NCBI RefSeq assembly: GCF_000774145.1
Contig: NZ_KN322987.1
Location: 126,756-190,755, forward strand
From: Pseudomonas mediterranea CFBP 5447
GTDB lineage: Bacteria > Pseudomonadota > Gammaproteobacteria > Pseudomonadales > Pseudomonadaceae
Direction: 5' to 3'
Length of the DNA stretch: 64,000 bases
Within the stretch, counting starts at the first letter, position 1; every line of letters begins with the position of its first letter. The notes beneath the pieces were generated by a model. That model searched no databases. It had not been told where the DNA came from and worked only from the letters and a program-made list of their open reading frames with translations. Both the position numbers and the translations under genes were made by a program. Below are positions 8,064-16,912 of the stretch, piece after piece.

Positions 8064-9578
8064 TCACTTCGATGCCTCTGCAAGTTGAACCACTCCCATG
8101 CGGATCAAATAGGCTTCAAGCTCCGCTGTCCGGTCTGCGGCAAAGATCGCGCCGACATATCCGTCCGGACGGATCAACACGCATTCGTCTGGCGTCACTT
8201 CGTAGCCATCGCGCAAGTGTCCCCAGGTATCGATGAGATCACCTTTCGGGCCGATGGAGTACACGCGCAGGCCCGGTCGTGATCCCAGTGTCTCAAGCTT
8301 CGCCTCGTGGACGAGCAGCGTCCAATGGGGTCCTTGAAACAACTGGAACAGCCGCGACGATTGACCCGCCGCGCCTTGGACCCTGGCATCCGGGGCGCGG
8401 TCCCCGGCGCGAATTCCAGCTTGGCGTTCGGGCCGTTCCCAGGCGAGCGGTGAGTCCGGGTAACCGATATCGAGTTGGTGCACCTCGCGACCGCGGCGCA
8501 TTCCGCCCCGTTCCCGGGCATTGAGCAAGCGTGTCGAAAGGCCAAGCACCGACTCGGCCACTGGGCGACGCTCGACCTCGTAAGTATCGAGCAATTCTTC
8601 GCCTGCCCCCTTCAACACGGCCGCCAGCTTCCAGCCCAGGTTGTAGGCGTCCTGCACGCTGGTGTTCAGCCCTTGTCCGCCAGTGGGTGGGTGTACGTGA
8701 GCGGCATCGCCGACCAGGAATACCCGGCCCACGCGGTAGTGCTCGGCCAACCGGGCATTCATTTGGTAATCCGATGCCCAGGAGACTGAGTGGACGATCA
8801 GGTCTGTACGTCCCGTGCGTTCAGCGGCGAGAGCGGTCAGTCCTTCGGCAGAAAGGTCGGCCGGCGCATCTGGCGGGATTGGTGCCTGGATCTGGAAGAG
8901 GTCGGTACCGGCAAGCGGACAGATTGCGAACATGCGCGCCATGTCACCGTCGTTGAATTGGTGCCAGGCGTCGCGCTCCAGCCCGGTCAGCACGACATCG
9001 GCAACAATGGCGCGTACGCCCAGGGTCTTGCCGGGAAAATCCACACCGAGGGTTTTTCTCACAAAACTGCGCCCACCATCCGAACCGATCAGATAGCGGG
9101 CCCGAAGCAGTTCCTCGCCCGCCGGTCCGGCGATGCGCGCGGTGACGCCGTTGTCGTCCTGCTCGAAGCCCAGCAATTTCTGGTTGAAAACCACTTGATG
9201 ACCCAGCTCGTTCAACCGCTCGCGCATGATCTTTTCCGTCACGCATTGGGCAATCATCAATGGCCGTTGATAGGGCTCGGCCGGGGTGGGAACGGTCTGC
9301 TCGGCCATGTCCGAATCGAGATAGCTGCCGTCGTCACGGTAGACCCGCTGGCGGGGATAGGGCCCACCGGCCGCCGTCATCCGGTCGAGGATGCCCAGGT
9401 CCTCGAAGATCTCCTGTGTCCGTGGCTGGATGCCCTTGCCCCGCGAGCCCGGGAACGGTGTCGCCAGCTTCTCGATCAGCCGGAACGAGACGCCGCGTCG
9501 CGCCAGCTCGATGGCAAGGGTAAGGCCGGCGGTGCCGGCGCCGCAGATCAAGACATCGAGCATTGGTTGATTTGTCAT
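8064..9578 (-). CDS. FAD-dependent aromatic-ring monooxygenase (PheA/TfdB family)
   Basis: 504 residues. It has the N-terminal FAD Rossmann motif CGAGTAGLTLAIELARRG and the second FAD site GDAAHVHPPTGGQGLNTSVQDA near residue 280, both diagnostic of class A single-component flavoprotein hydroxylases that use NAD(P)H and O2. A C-terminal thioredoxin-like domain, usual in the phenol hydroxylase/TfdB branch, follows. An upstream ATG at 9605 is in frame, but ATG 9578 has a good ribosome site (GGAG, seven bases away) and leaves room for the operator. It is divergently transcribed from a MarR regulator, which fits induction by an aromatic or phenolic compound. The substrate is unknown. Confidence 0.9.
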   Translation of the reverse strand: MTNQPMLDVLICGAGTAGLTLAIELARRGVSFRLIEKLATPFPGSRGKGIQPRTQEIFEDLGILDRMTAAGGPYPRQRVYRDDGSYLDSDMAEQTVPTPAEPYQRPLMIAQCVTEKIMRERLNELGHQVVFNQKLLGFEQDDNGVTARIAGPAGEELLRARYLIGSDGGRSFVRKTLGVDFPGKTLGVRAIVADVVLTGLERDAWHQFNDGDMARMFAICPLAGTDLFQIQAPIPPDAPADLSAEGLTALAAERTGRTDLIVHSVSWASDYQMNARLAEHYRVGRVFLVGDAAHVHPPTGGQGLNTSVQDAYNLGWKLAAVLKGAGEELLDTYEVERRPVAESVLGLSTRLLNARERGGMRRGREVHQLDIGYPDSPLAWERPERQAGIRAGDRAPDARVQGAAGQSSRLFQLFQGPHWTLLVHEAKLETLGSRPGLRVYSIGPKGDLIDTWGHLRDGYEVTPDECVLIRPDGYVGAIFAADRTAELEAYLIRMGVVQLAEASK

Positions 9579-9587
9579 GGCAGCTCC

Positions 9588-9605
9588 AATATGTGTAGGA
9601 TGCAC
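9588..9605. promoter_or_regulatory. Putative MarR operator, site 1
   Basis: AATATGTGTA-GGA-TGCAC contains the near-perfect inverted repeat GTGTA-N3-TGCAC. The same 15 fixed bases recur in inverse orientation at 9641-9658. The site lies between the divergent monooxygenase and MarR genes, upstream of both starts, where a repressor would block both promoters. Confidence 0.6.
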
Positions 9606-9622
9606 GTAATAGGAGCCATGCT

Positions 9623-10111
9623 ATGCCATCGATGAAAAAGGTGCAAGATACACATATTTCCGAGCAGTTGAAGGTGCTGCATGGCGCGATGATCAGTCTC
9701 GTCAGTGCAATGAACCGGCCGCAGAACGACGAGAGAATGATCGAGGAGGCCGGCATCCGGCTCGACCGGGCGTTGTTCTTCGTGCTTGTGGGCATCGAGC
9801 GATTGGGGCCAATCGGTGTGGTGGATCTGGCTGAGCGTTCGGGACGCGACTACACCACCATCAGTCGTCAGGTAGCCAAGCTCGAAAGCCTGGGCCTGGT
9901 GACGCGCCGGGCAAGTCCCGCCGATCGCCGCGTGCGCGAAGCAGTCATTGCGCCGGCGGGAAAGGCGATGACGGATCGAATCGATGCTGCGCGTGAGCGG
10001 ATGGGGCGTGCGGTCTTCAAGGATTGGGACGGGGAGGAGTTCGAGACATTCGTCAGGCTGATGCGCAAGTTTGCCGATGGCCTGGAGAAGGAACTGTCCG
10101 TGGACGCTTGA
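9623..10111 (+). CDS. MarR family transcriptional regulator
   Basis: 162 residues, the usual MarR length. The central winged helix reads GVVDLAERSGRDYTTISRQVAKLESLGLV, followed by the wing with RRASPADRRVREAVI, which is the classic MarR DNA-binding signature. The ribosome site AGGAG lies seven bases before ATG 9623; ATG 9632 is also in frame. It is divergent from the flavin monooxygenase, and two matching operator-like palindromes flank the promoter region, one inside the first codons of this gene. It is therefore probably an autoregulated repressor of the monooxygenase, released by an aromatic ligand (inference). It ends convergently with the TetR gene. Confidence 0.93.
   Translation: MPSMKKVQDTHISEQLKVLHGAMISLVSAMNRPQNDERMIEEAGIRLDRALFFVLVGIERLGPIGVVDLAERSGRDYTTISRQVAKLESLGLVTRRASPADRRVREAVIAPAGKAMTDRIDAARERMGRAVFKDWDGEEFETFVRLMRKFADGLEKELSVDA
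9641..9658. promoter_or_regulatory. Putative MarR operator, site 2 (inside marR coding start)
   Basis: GTGCA-AGA-TACAC followed by ATATT is the reverse complement of site 1 apart from the three-base spacer. It lies about 48 bases from site 1, centre to centre, within codons 7-12 of the MarR gene, and could act as a roadblock to transcription. Confidence 0.55.
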
Positions 10112-10118
10112 CCTGACC

Positions 10119-10730
10119 TCAATCAGCGTCCTGCACAGCACCGCGGATAAGCGCCGCGAGCGCTTGAGTCACCTCGTCCTTGCCATGCCGACCCCGCATC
10201 AAGGCTCCCGCAAGCGCCTCTCCCGCACCGACCAGGCCGGTACAACGGCGTTCCAGTTCGGTCGCGGGCAGCGCGGTGTGAGGCTTGAGCACACTGATGA
10301 ACATTTGCACGCAGTTATCCAGCAGCTCCTGGAACACCGCGGCTTTTTCGTTGCTTCCCGCCAGCGCCGCACCGACCGCAAAGAACTCGTCGGTGTTGTC
10401 TGCCGCGCATTGGATATAGGCACTGGCGAGCACCTGCGCGGTTTCTTCCAGGGGCCGCTCGCTTCCTGCCATCGCATCACGGAACGCGCTGACCCGCTCG
10501 GTATCGATCCATCTGTAAAGCTCGATCAGCAGCCCCGATCGGGTGCCGAAATGATCGTAGACCACCGGTTTGGATACGCCCGCGCGCACCGCCAGATGCC
10601 CCAGGGTCAAGCGGTCGGCGCCTTCCTCGCGCACGATCAATAACGCGGTGTCCAGCAATTGCCGCCGCCGTTCGGCTTTTGAAAGTCGGCGAGAAGGGGA
10701 CGGGCTCGGGGACTCGATGTCGGTTTGCAC
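10119..10730 (-). CDS. TetR family transcriptional regulator
   Basis: 203 residues, starting at GTG 10730 with GGAG seven bases upstream. The N-terminal helix-turn-helix reads LTLGHLAVRAGVSKPVVYDHFGTRSGLL, a textbook TetR DNA-binding domain; the C-terminal half is the variable ligand-binding and dimerisation domain. It is divergent from an NAD(P)-binding oxidoreductase, and the 111-base gap carries two strong palindromes of the TetR operator type (10753-10769 and 10798-10812). Autoregulation and repression of the neighbour are inferred. The ligand is not predictable. Confidence 0.93.
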   Translation of the reverse strand: MQTDIESPSPSPSRRLSKAERRRQLLDTALLIVREEGADRLTLGHLAVRAGVSKPVVYDHFGTRSGLLIELYRWIDTERVSAFRDAMAGSERPLEETAQVLASAYIQCAADNTDEFFAVGAALAGSNEKAAVFQELLDNCVQMFISVLKPHTALPATELERRCTGLVGAGEALAGALMRGRHGKDEVTQALAALIRGAVQDAD

Positions 10731-10752
10731 TTCGTCGCTCCAGGGTCAAAAA

Positions 10753-10769
10753 ACCTACCAATGGTAGGT
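10753..10769. promoter_or_regulatory. Putative TetR operator, site 1
   Basis: ACCTACCA-A-TGGTAGGT is a perfect inverted repeat of eight bases per arm with a one-base centre, 22 bases upstream of the TetR start. Its half-site CCTAC is shared with site 2. Confidence 0.65.
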
Positions 10770-10797
10770 AGCGCGGTGTATGTTCGGGTTGACTCTT

Positions 10798-10812
10798 CCT
10801 ACTAAGAGTAGG
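10798..10812. promoter_or_regulatory. Putative TetR operator, site 2
   Basis: CCTACT-AAG-AGTAGG is a perfect inverted repeat overlapping the region just downstream of a TTGACT -35-like hexamer (10789-10794). It lies 29 bases upstream of the oxidoreductase start, so a bound repressor would cover its promoter. Confidence 0.65.
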
Positions 10813-10841
10813 TTACGTTTCCAACGCAAGGAGAACATACC

Positions 10842-11849
10842 ATGTCTGTTGATCCTATCTTGTTCATGGGCGGTTCTGGCGCCATTGGCCATCATACTGC
10901 CCAGGCGCTGCGCGCCGCCCATCCCGGCGTACCGCTGCTGATCGGTGGCCGCGATCTGGCAAAGGCCCAACGGGCCGCAGAACAGCTCGGCAACGCCCGG
11001 GGCGTACTGATCGATGCCGGCGCTGACGACCTGGGGCTCGGCGATCGCGCTGTCAGCGGCGTCGTGGTTTTCTACATGGACCACGCGCTTGCGGGACTGC
11101 GTTACGCGCAAAGACGTGGCGTGCCGCACCTCAGCATATCGTCCGGCATTTTCGAGATCGCACCGGAAATCGCGACGTACATGCACCGGCCCGATGCCGC
11201 GCCCATCGTCCTCGGATACGAATGGATGGCCGGCGCCACGACGGTGGCGACGCTGAGGGTGGCCGAGGCTTTCAGCCGCGTGCACGACATCAGGATCGGT
11301 GCATTGGTCGACGAACAGGACACTGGAGGTCCGACGGTCGCGACTGACTTCGAACACCTGAACAGGATGCTCCCAGCCGCGATGACTCGGCGCGAGGGGG
11401 TGTATGTCTGGCGGGAAGGGGAGGAGAACAAGGTCCGTTTCCGCGCGGTGGACGGCAGGGACATCGAAGCCGGCGGGTTTTCCTCCATCGACGTCGTCGG
11501 ATTGGCGGCTGCCACGGGCGCGCCCAATGTCCAATTTGACATGGCCATCGGGCTGAGCTCGACCCGACGCCAGGGTGGACCCATGTCGACAGAGATCATC
11601 ATCGAACTGGCCGGCGAGGATCAGAAGGGCAAGGCGCTGCGTACACGCCACGGGCTGACCCACCCGGCGGGCACCGCACCGCTGACGGGCCTCAGCGTCG
11701 CGTTGCTCCTTGAGCGACTGCTCGGCCTGGACGGACAACCACCTACTGCGCCGGGTCTCTATTTTCCCTATCAATTGCTGAACGCGGCGACGTATCTACA
11801 ACGCCTGGAACAGGAGGGAGGCGTGTTGCGCGAGCTGGCAGTGGAATGA
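10842..11849 (+). CDS. NAD(P)-binding oxidoreductase (saccharopine dehydrogenase-like)
   Basis: 335 residues. The N-terminus has a Rossmann motif, FMGGSGAIGHHTAQAL, and a second strand with an arginine (IGGRDLAKAQ) typical of NADP-binding saccharopine dehydrogenase-like proteins. The middle (YAQRRGVPHLSISSG) also fits that superfamily. The ribosome site AGGAG is seven to eight bases before ATG. It is divergent from, and by operator position probably repressed by, the TetR regulator. Substrate and reaction are not recognisable. No partner gene follows in the same direction. Confidence 0.7.
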   Translation: MSVDPILFMGGSGAIGHHTAQALRAAHPGVPLLIGGRDLAKAQRAAEQLGNARGVLIDAGADDLGLGDRAVSGVVVFYMDHALAGLRYAQRRGVPHLSISSGIFEIAPEIATYMHRPDAAPIVLGYEWMAGATTVATLRVAEAFSRVHDIRIGALVDEQDTGGPTVATDFEHLNRMLPAAMTRREGVYVWREGEENKVRFRAVDGRDIEAGGFSSIDVVGLAAATGAPNVQFDMAIGLSSTRRQGGPMSTEIIIELAGEDQKGKALRTRHGLTHPAGTAPLTGLSVALLLERLLGLDGQPPTAPGLYFPYQLLNAATYLQRLEQEGGVLRELAVE

Positions 11850-11880
11850 TTCGGTCTCCTGGCGACAGATGAGCCGCCTT

Positions 11881-12038
11881 CGCGAGCAGGCTCGCTCCCA
11901 CATGGGATCGGTGAAGTGTCCGACATTTGTGTATCGACACCGGACCCCTGTGGGACGCTCGGACGAGCGCTTAGCGGTCTACCCGTTGATGGCGAAGGTG
12001 GCTGTGCTGACGGCCTCGCGAGCAAGCTCGCTCCCACA
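11881..12038. repeat. Two REP elements (family A) in direct orientation
   Basis: CGCGAGCAGGCTCGCTCCCA and its close copy with AAGCTC lie at 11881-11902 and 12017-12038, both in the same orientation, unlike the usual inverted pairs. The rest of the gap 11850-12057 shows no gene. Confidence 0.85.
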
Positions 12039-12057
12039 AAGAGCTATCGGTGCTGCC

Positions 12058-14631
12058 TCATAGCCACCGAGGTGTGGTGAAGAACGAGGCCATTTCCGAG
12101 CGGGCCAGTGCCGAGCCGAAGTAGGGGCCCTGGACATGGTCGCAGGCGACGTTGCGCAGTTGCCTGAATTGCCGGGCGTTTTCGATGCCTTCGGCGGTGA
12201 CCATCAGTCCCACGCTGCGGCTCAGGCGGATCATTGCCAGGACGCCTTCCTGATCGTGCTCCAGGCCCAGCTGCGAAAGGATATTGCGGTCGAAGCGGAT
12301 GCCGTCGAACGGTTGGTTCAGGACTTCGCGCAGGGAGGCGATGTTGGTGCCGAACTTGTCGATGTTGATCCGCACCCCCAGATCCTTGAGGGCATGCAGG
12401 GTGCTGGCGACGGTCTTGTGGTCGACCAGCAGAATGCCCTCGGCCACTTCCAGGATCAGTCGATGGGGGGCCAGGTTGCTCGTCTCGAGGGACGTCTGTA
12501 CCTGGTTGAGCAAGAAGCTGCTGCCGAACCATTTCGGCGACACCGCGATGGAGACGTTGACGGGCGTTGGCCAGCTTGCCGCTTCCTCACAGACGTTGAT
12601 CAACATCCATGTCCCCAATTCCTCCAACTGGCCTGACGCTTCGGCAACCGGAATGAAGTCGGAGCCACCCAGTTCACCCTTCTCGGGATGGTGCCAGAAC
12701 GCCTGGGCTTCAAAGCCGTACAACTGCTCGGCGTCGACATCGAAACGTGGCAGATAACGCAGTTCCAGCTGGTCCCGGTGCATGGCGTCGCGCAGCTGCT
12801 GTTCATAGCGCCGGCGATCCCGGGCCACGTTGCCCATGGCTTCCACGTAGACGCGCCAGGTGTTGCGACCGGCTGCCTTGGCCGCATACAAGGCGATGTC
12901 TGCCTGGCGCAACAGCTCATCGGCGCGGCTGTCACCGGGTTGCGCCCAAGCCACGCCAATACTCACACCCAGGTACAGGGTGTTGCCGTCCAGATGCATG
13001 GGGCGCTGCATGCAATCGATCAGGCGTCCACAGAGTTGATCGAGATCGTGGGCACTGCCTGGTTCGGGCATGACAATGACAAATTCGTCGCCGCCCAGAC
13101 GAGCCACCAGGTCGGACTCACGCACGTTCTGTTGAAGGATATGGGCCACTTCCTTCAGTACTTTGTCGCCCACCGCATGGCCCAGGGAGTCATTGACCGG
13201 CTTGAAGCGGTCCATGTCCAGGTTCAGCACCACCAACGACCCGCCGTTGGTCGGGTCCAGGTGTTCACTGAGGCAATCGAACAGCCGGTTGCGGTTGGCC
13301 AGCCCGGTCAGCGGATCGTGCAGGGAGAGGTGCTTGATCTGCGCCAATGCCCGCAACTCATCGGTGATATCGGTGGCGGTGCCGCGGAACCCCAGGGCGC
13401 CGGCGTCGATGGCCCGGACCGAGATTTTGCAGGTGCGGATGCGTTGATTGCGGGCGGTGTATTCGCACAGCAGCGAATTCGAGGACGTGTTGTTGGCGCC
13501 GCCGAGCAACCACTGGGCAATGGAAATCGACCCGCCGTGGGGATGTAGCAGCCGATGCAGGGGCTTGCCCAGCCACTCGGAGGGACTGAATCCGGTCACT
13601 TGCTCGAAGCGTTCCGACAGGTAGGTCAATGTCCCGGCCGAGTCGACTTCCCACAGCCAGTCGGAGGACACCTCAGCGATGTCGCGGAAGCGTTCTTCGC
13701 TACGCTCCAGCGCCTTGCGATGGGCCAACAGGCTGTCGTACTGGTGTTCCTGGGCCCGAAGCATCATCAGGGCATGCCGCAACACGGCGAGGGCCAGGAT
13801 CCCCAGGATCAGCAGCGCCAGGACCAGCAAGGGCAGGAGTACCTTGCGCAGATCGTTGCCCGGGGTCGGCGGTCGCCAGGCCAGGGCCTCGTGGATGTTG
13901 TCGCCAAGCGACAATTCGGCCGTTCCGTCCGGGCCCGGCTTATGAGCGATGTAGGCATCGGGAAGCGCAAAGTCCCGGGCCAGATTCTCCAGCGAAGCCG
14001 GGTCGAGGACTTTCACGAACAGCATCAGGCTGGCCGGTCCCGGGATCTCGCGCACGCTGTTGTCGGTGCCGGTGGTGATGGCCGACGCGGCGACGAACGC
14101 GGGTGCGCCGTCGTGATGCAGCAACTTGACGATGACTTCGTCACGGTTTTCCGCTGTACGGGCGGTCTTTCCCAGGCCTTGCAGGTCTCCCGTCAGCCAG
14201 GTGCTGGCATCGGCGTCGCTCATTTCGCCGTTGATCACCGAGTAAACGGTTTTGCCCTTGGGGGAAATGACGAACACGGCCTGGTAACCGTAGAGCGAAT
14301 AAACGCTGCTGCCGACATTTTCCTGGTCGTAGGCCCAGGCTTTATCCACCTTTACATGCAGGTGGCGGTAAGCGTCGCTCCATTTGGAATAGTCGCTCAG
14401 GTCGCGACCGATACCCGTGCGGATGCCGTCGATGGCCCGTTGGGCAAAAAACAGACTCTGTTCCCGGGCACGCTTGTCCTGGGCCCCGGTGATGTTGAGC
14501 AAAACGGCAATCGCCAGCGCGGACATGACAAACAGCAGGAGCATGATGGCCGGGAAGGTGCGACGGGTGAAACTTCGGGTTGGCTTGCCCGGGGAAAGCT
14601 CGGTGGAGTCGTTGCCTGCATCTTCGGTCAT
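12058..14631 (-). CDS. Membrane GGDEF protein with degenerate EAL domain
   Basis: About 857 residues from ATG 14631 (a GTG at 14667 would add 12). An N-terminal membrane helix, a periplasmic CHASE4-like sensor domain of about 200 residues and a second helix (LLPLLVLALLILGILAL) are followed by PAS, GGDEF and EAL domains. The GGDEF motif (RLGGDEFVIV) and the upstream inhibitory RxxD site (RESD) are intact, so diguanylate cyclase activity is likely. The EAL domain is eroded: EAL reads EAQ, the DDFGTG loop reads DKFGTN, and the KID motif reads RFD. Hydrolysis of c-di-GMP is therefore doubtful, and the domain may bind or regulate instead. It stands alone, with REPs downstream. Confidence 0.9.
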   Translation of the reverse strand: MTEDAGNDSTELSPGKPTRSFTRRTFPAIMLLLFVMSALAIAVLLNITGAQDKRAREQSLFFAQRAIDGIRTGIGRDLSDYSKWSDAYRHLHVKVDKAWAYDQENVGSSVYSLYGYQAVFVISPKGKTVYSVINGEMSDADASTWLTGDLQGLGKTARTAENRDEVIVKLLHHDGAPAFVAASAITTGTDNSVREIPGPASLMLFVKVLDPASLENLARDFALPDAYIAHKPGPDGTAELSLGDNIHEALAWRPPTPGNDLRKVLLPLLVLALLILGILALAVLRHALMMLRAQEHQYDSLLAHRKALERSEERFRDIAEVSSDWLWEVDSAGTLTYLSERFEQVTGFSPSEWLGKPLHRLLHPHGGSISIAQWLLGGANNTSSNSLLCEYTARNQRIRTCKISVRAIDAGALGFRGTATDITDELRALAQIKHLSLHDPLTGLANRNRLFDCLSEHLDPTNGGSLVVLNLDMDRFKPVNDSLGHAVGDKVLKEVAHILQQNVRESDLVARLGGDEFVIVMPEPGSAHDLDQLCGRLIDCMQRPMHLDGNTLYLGVSIGVAWAQPGDSRADELLRQADIALYAAKAAGRNTWRVYVEAMGNVARDRRRYEQQLRDAMHRDQLELRYLPRFDVDAEQLYGFEAQAFWHHPEKGELGGSDFIPVAEASGQLEELGTWMLINVCEEAASWPTPVNVSIAVSPKWFGSSFLLNQVQTSLETSNLAPHRLILEVAEGILLVDHKTVASTLHALKDLGVRINIDKFGTNIASLREVLNQPFDGIRFDRNILSQLGLEHDQEGVLAMIRLSRSVGLMVTAEGIENARQFRQLRNVACDHVQGPYFGSALARSEMASFFTTPRWL

Positions 14632-14772
14632 AAACAAGTCATCAGCTAAACGCGAAATATCCCGCACGCTCCTGTATCGGCTGCCAGGCCATTAACTTAA
14701 CTGGCCTGACATCCGATAACTTGATAAGTCGGTCAGGTATCGATGCTTACGCTCGATGACTGTCAGTAACGC

Positions 14773-16572
14773 CTATTCTTTATCCTTGCGATGGCCCGGC
14801 AACAAGGCCCCCAGGACCTGTTTGGCGGTTTCCACCACGATGCCGCGCTCGTTCGGGTCCCCCTGGAGCAGGGTCGAGGCGAACTTTTTCGCTTGTTCCA
14901 GTTTGATATGGGGCGGCAGGGGCGGCACGTCGGGGTCGGTCCGGAATTCGATCAGGACCGGGCGTTCGGCCGCCAGCGCTTCCTCCCAGGCCGCAGCGAC
15001 CTGATCTTCCTGCTCGACGAGGATGCCCTTCAGACCAATGGACTCGGCGAAAAGGTGATAGGGCACGTCCGGTATGTCCTGGGACGCCTCGAATTTCGGG
15101 TCGCCCTCCATCACGCGTTGTTCCCAGGTCACCTGGTTCAAATCCTGGTTGTTGAACACCGCGCAGATCCAGGTGCCATTGGCCCAGGTGCGCCAGTATT
15201 TGGCGACGGTGATCAACTCGGCCATGTTGTTCATTTGCATCGCGCCGTCACCGACCAGGGCGATGACCGGCCGCTGGGGATGACAGAATTTCGCTGCAAT
15301 CGCATAGGGCACCGCGGCGCCCATGGACGCCAGGCCACCCGACAACGAACACATCATGCCGCGACGGATCTGGATATCCCGGGCAAACCAGTTGGCGCAG
15401 GAGCCCGAGTCGCAGGTGATGATGGCGTGATCCGGCAAGCGGGGTGACAGCTCGAACGTGACTCGTTGCGGATTGATCGGCTTGGCCGAGACCAAGGCGC
15501 GTTTTTCCAGGGTCTTGTCCCAGTCTGCTCGCCAGTGCTCGATTTTCTTGCGCCAGGCGCGGTCGGTCCTTTCCTCGATCAGCGGCAGGAGGGCGCGCAG
15601 GGTGTCGGCGCAGTCGCCTTGCAGGTTGACCTCCATGGGGTAACGCAGGCTGAGCATGTCCGGTTGAATATCGATCTGTACCCCGCGGGCCTGGCCTTCG
15701 GGCGGAAGGAACTCGGCATAGGGGAAACCGGAGCCGATCATCAACAGCGTGTCGCAGCCGGCCATCAGGTTATCGCTGGGTTCGGTGCCCAGCAGGCCGA
15801 TGGAACCGGTGACCCAGGGCAGGTCATCCGGCACCGCGGCTTTGCCCAGCAGCGCCTTGGCCACGCCGGCCCCGAGTTTTTCGGCGATGGCGATCACTTC
15901 GTCGGTCGCCTGCAGCGCACCGGCGCCCACGAGGATGGCGACTTTCTTGCCGGCGTTGAGGACCTCGGCGGCCTGGCGCAGATCTTCTTCGTAGGGTACG
16001 ACCCTGGGTTTACGGTAGCCGACGCCGGAGTGAACGGTGCCGTGCTTGCGCGGCGGCGGGGTGTATTCCATTTCCTGCAGGTCATTGGGCAGGATCAGCG
16101 CGGTGACACGTCGCTCGCCCACGGCGGTGCGGACGGCGCGGTCGAGCAGATGGCGCACCTGGGACGGTGTGCTGGCCTGCTGGACGAACGCCCCCGCCAC
16201 ATCCTTGAACAGGCTGACCAGATCCAGCTCCTGCTGATAATGCCCGCCGAGGGCGGCGCGGGCCTGCTGGCCGCTGATGGCGAGCACCGGCATGTGATCC
16301 ATCCGGGCGTCGTAGAGGCCCGTCACCAAGTGCGATGCACCCGGCCCCGAGGTGGCGATGCACACCCCCAGCTCGCCGGTGAACTTGGCGTGGGCACAGG
16401 CCATGAACGCGGCCATTTCCTCATGGCGTGCCTGGATGAAGCGGATCTTTCCATTGGCACGGTTCAAGGCGCCGAAAACGCCATTGATGCCATCGCCCGG
16501 ATAGCCATAAATACAGCGAACGCCCCATTCATAAAGGCGTTCCACCAGAAAATCACCGACGGTCATGCTCAT
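14773..16572 (-). CDS. Thiamine-diphosphate-dependent enzyme (pyruvate oxidase / acetolactate synthase-like)
   Basis: 599 residues, the family length. The N-terminal pyrimidine-binding domain contains the catalytic glutamate in QARHEEMAAFMA. The C-terminal pyrophosphate domain has GDGAMQMNNMAELITVAKY, which starts the metal-binding GDG-N motif. The order of domains (PYR, central, PP) is that of pyruvate oxidase (PoxB), acetolactate synthase and related decarboxylases. The segment LFKDVAGAFVQQASTPSQV resembles the PoxB-like branch more than IlvB. No small regulatory subunit gene is nearby, which argues against acetolactate synthase. The gene stands alone, with GAGGGA before the ATG. Confidence 0.85.
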   Translation of the reverse strand: MSMTVGDFLVERLYEWGVRCIYGYPGDGINGVFGALNRANGKIRFIQARHEEMAAFMACAHAKFTGELGVCIATSGPGASHLVTGLYDARMDHMPVLAISGQQARAALGGHYQQELDLVSLFKDVAGAFVQQASTPSQVRHLLDRAVRTAVGERRVTALILPNDLQEMEYTPPPRKHGTVHSGVGYRKPRVVPYEEDLRQAAEVLNAGKKVAILVGAGALQATDEVIAIAEKLGAGVAKALLGKAAVPDDLPWVTGSIGLLGTEPSDNLMAGCDTLLMIGSGFPYAEFLPPEGQARGVQIDIQPDMLSLRYPMEVNLQGDCADTLRALLPLIEERTDRAWRKKIEHWRADWDKTLEKRALVSAKPINPQRVTFELSPRLPDHAIITCDSGSCANWFARDIQIRRGMMCSLSGGLASMGAAVPYAIAAKFCHPQRPVIALVGDGAMQMNNMAELITVAKYWRTWANGTWICAVFNNQDLNQVTWEQRVMEGDPKFEASQDIPDVPYHLFAESIGLKGILVEQEDQVAAAWEEALAAERPVLIEFRTDPDVPPLPPHIKLEQAKKFASTLLQGDPNERGIVVETAKQVLGALLPGHRKDKE

Positions 16573-16730
16573 GTCTGTCCCTCATTGCTGGGCCGCAGCC
16601 GCTTTGGGCGGCGTGCAGCGTTGGATGGCTACACAGGACTGGACCGACGCAAGTCTTCCAAGGTTTCGATTTTTTGAGGGTGGGGCAATGGACGGTTGGC
16701 GCTCAGGGTATCCGAGACACCGCCGAAACC
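16573..16730. other. Gap upstream of ThDP enzyme, no gene
   Basis: This first part of the 340-base gap 16573-16912 should carry the promoter of the leftward ThDP enzyme. I see no convincing consensus hexamers or palindromes here; the remainder of the gap is REP sequence. Confidence 0.4.
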
Positions 16731-16888
16731 TGTGGGAGCGAGCTTGCTCGCGATGACGGCTGCAGATCCGATATTGATGCAAGCTGACCCAGCGCAATCG
16801 CGAGCAGGCTCGCTCCCACAGGTTTCGGGGGTCGTCACAAAAAATAGTGACACTACAAGTCCCTTGTGGGAGCGAGCCTGCTCGCGAT
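16731..16888. repeat. REP inverted pair plus a third copy (family A)
   Basis: TGTGGGAGCGAGCTTGCTCG at 16731 pairs with its inverse ending at 16820; the match extends outward into AAACC/GGTTT. A third unit lies at 16865-16888 just downstream of the histidine kinase stop. Confidence 0.85.
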
Positions 16889-16912
16889 TGCGGTTGGCCG
16901 GTCAGCCTGGAG

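Noticed and set aside
10112..10118. Possible terminator between convergent marR and tetR
   Set aside because: Only seven bases separate the stops and no stem-loop is visible.
11881..12038. Regularly spaced palindromic repeats as a CRISPR array
   Set aside because: The repeats are REP hairpins that recur at many intergenic places, not a row of equal-length direct repeats with unique spacers, and no cas gene is present.
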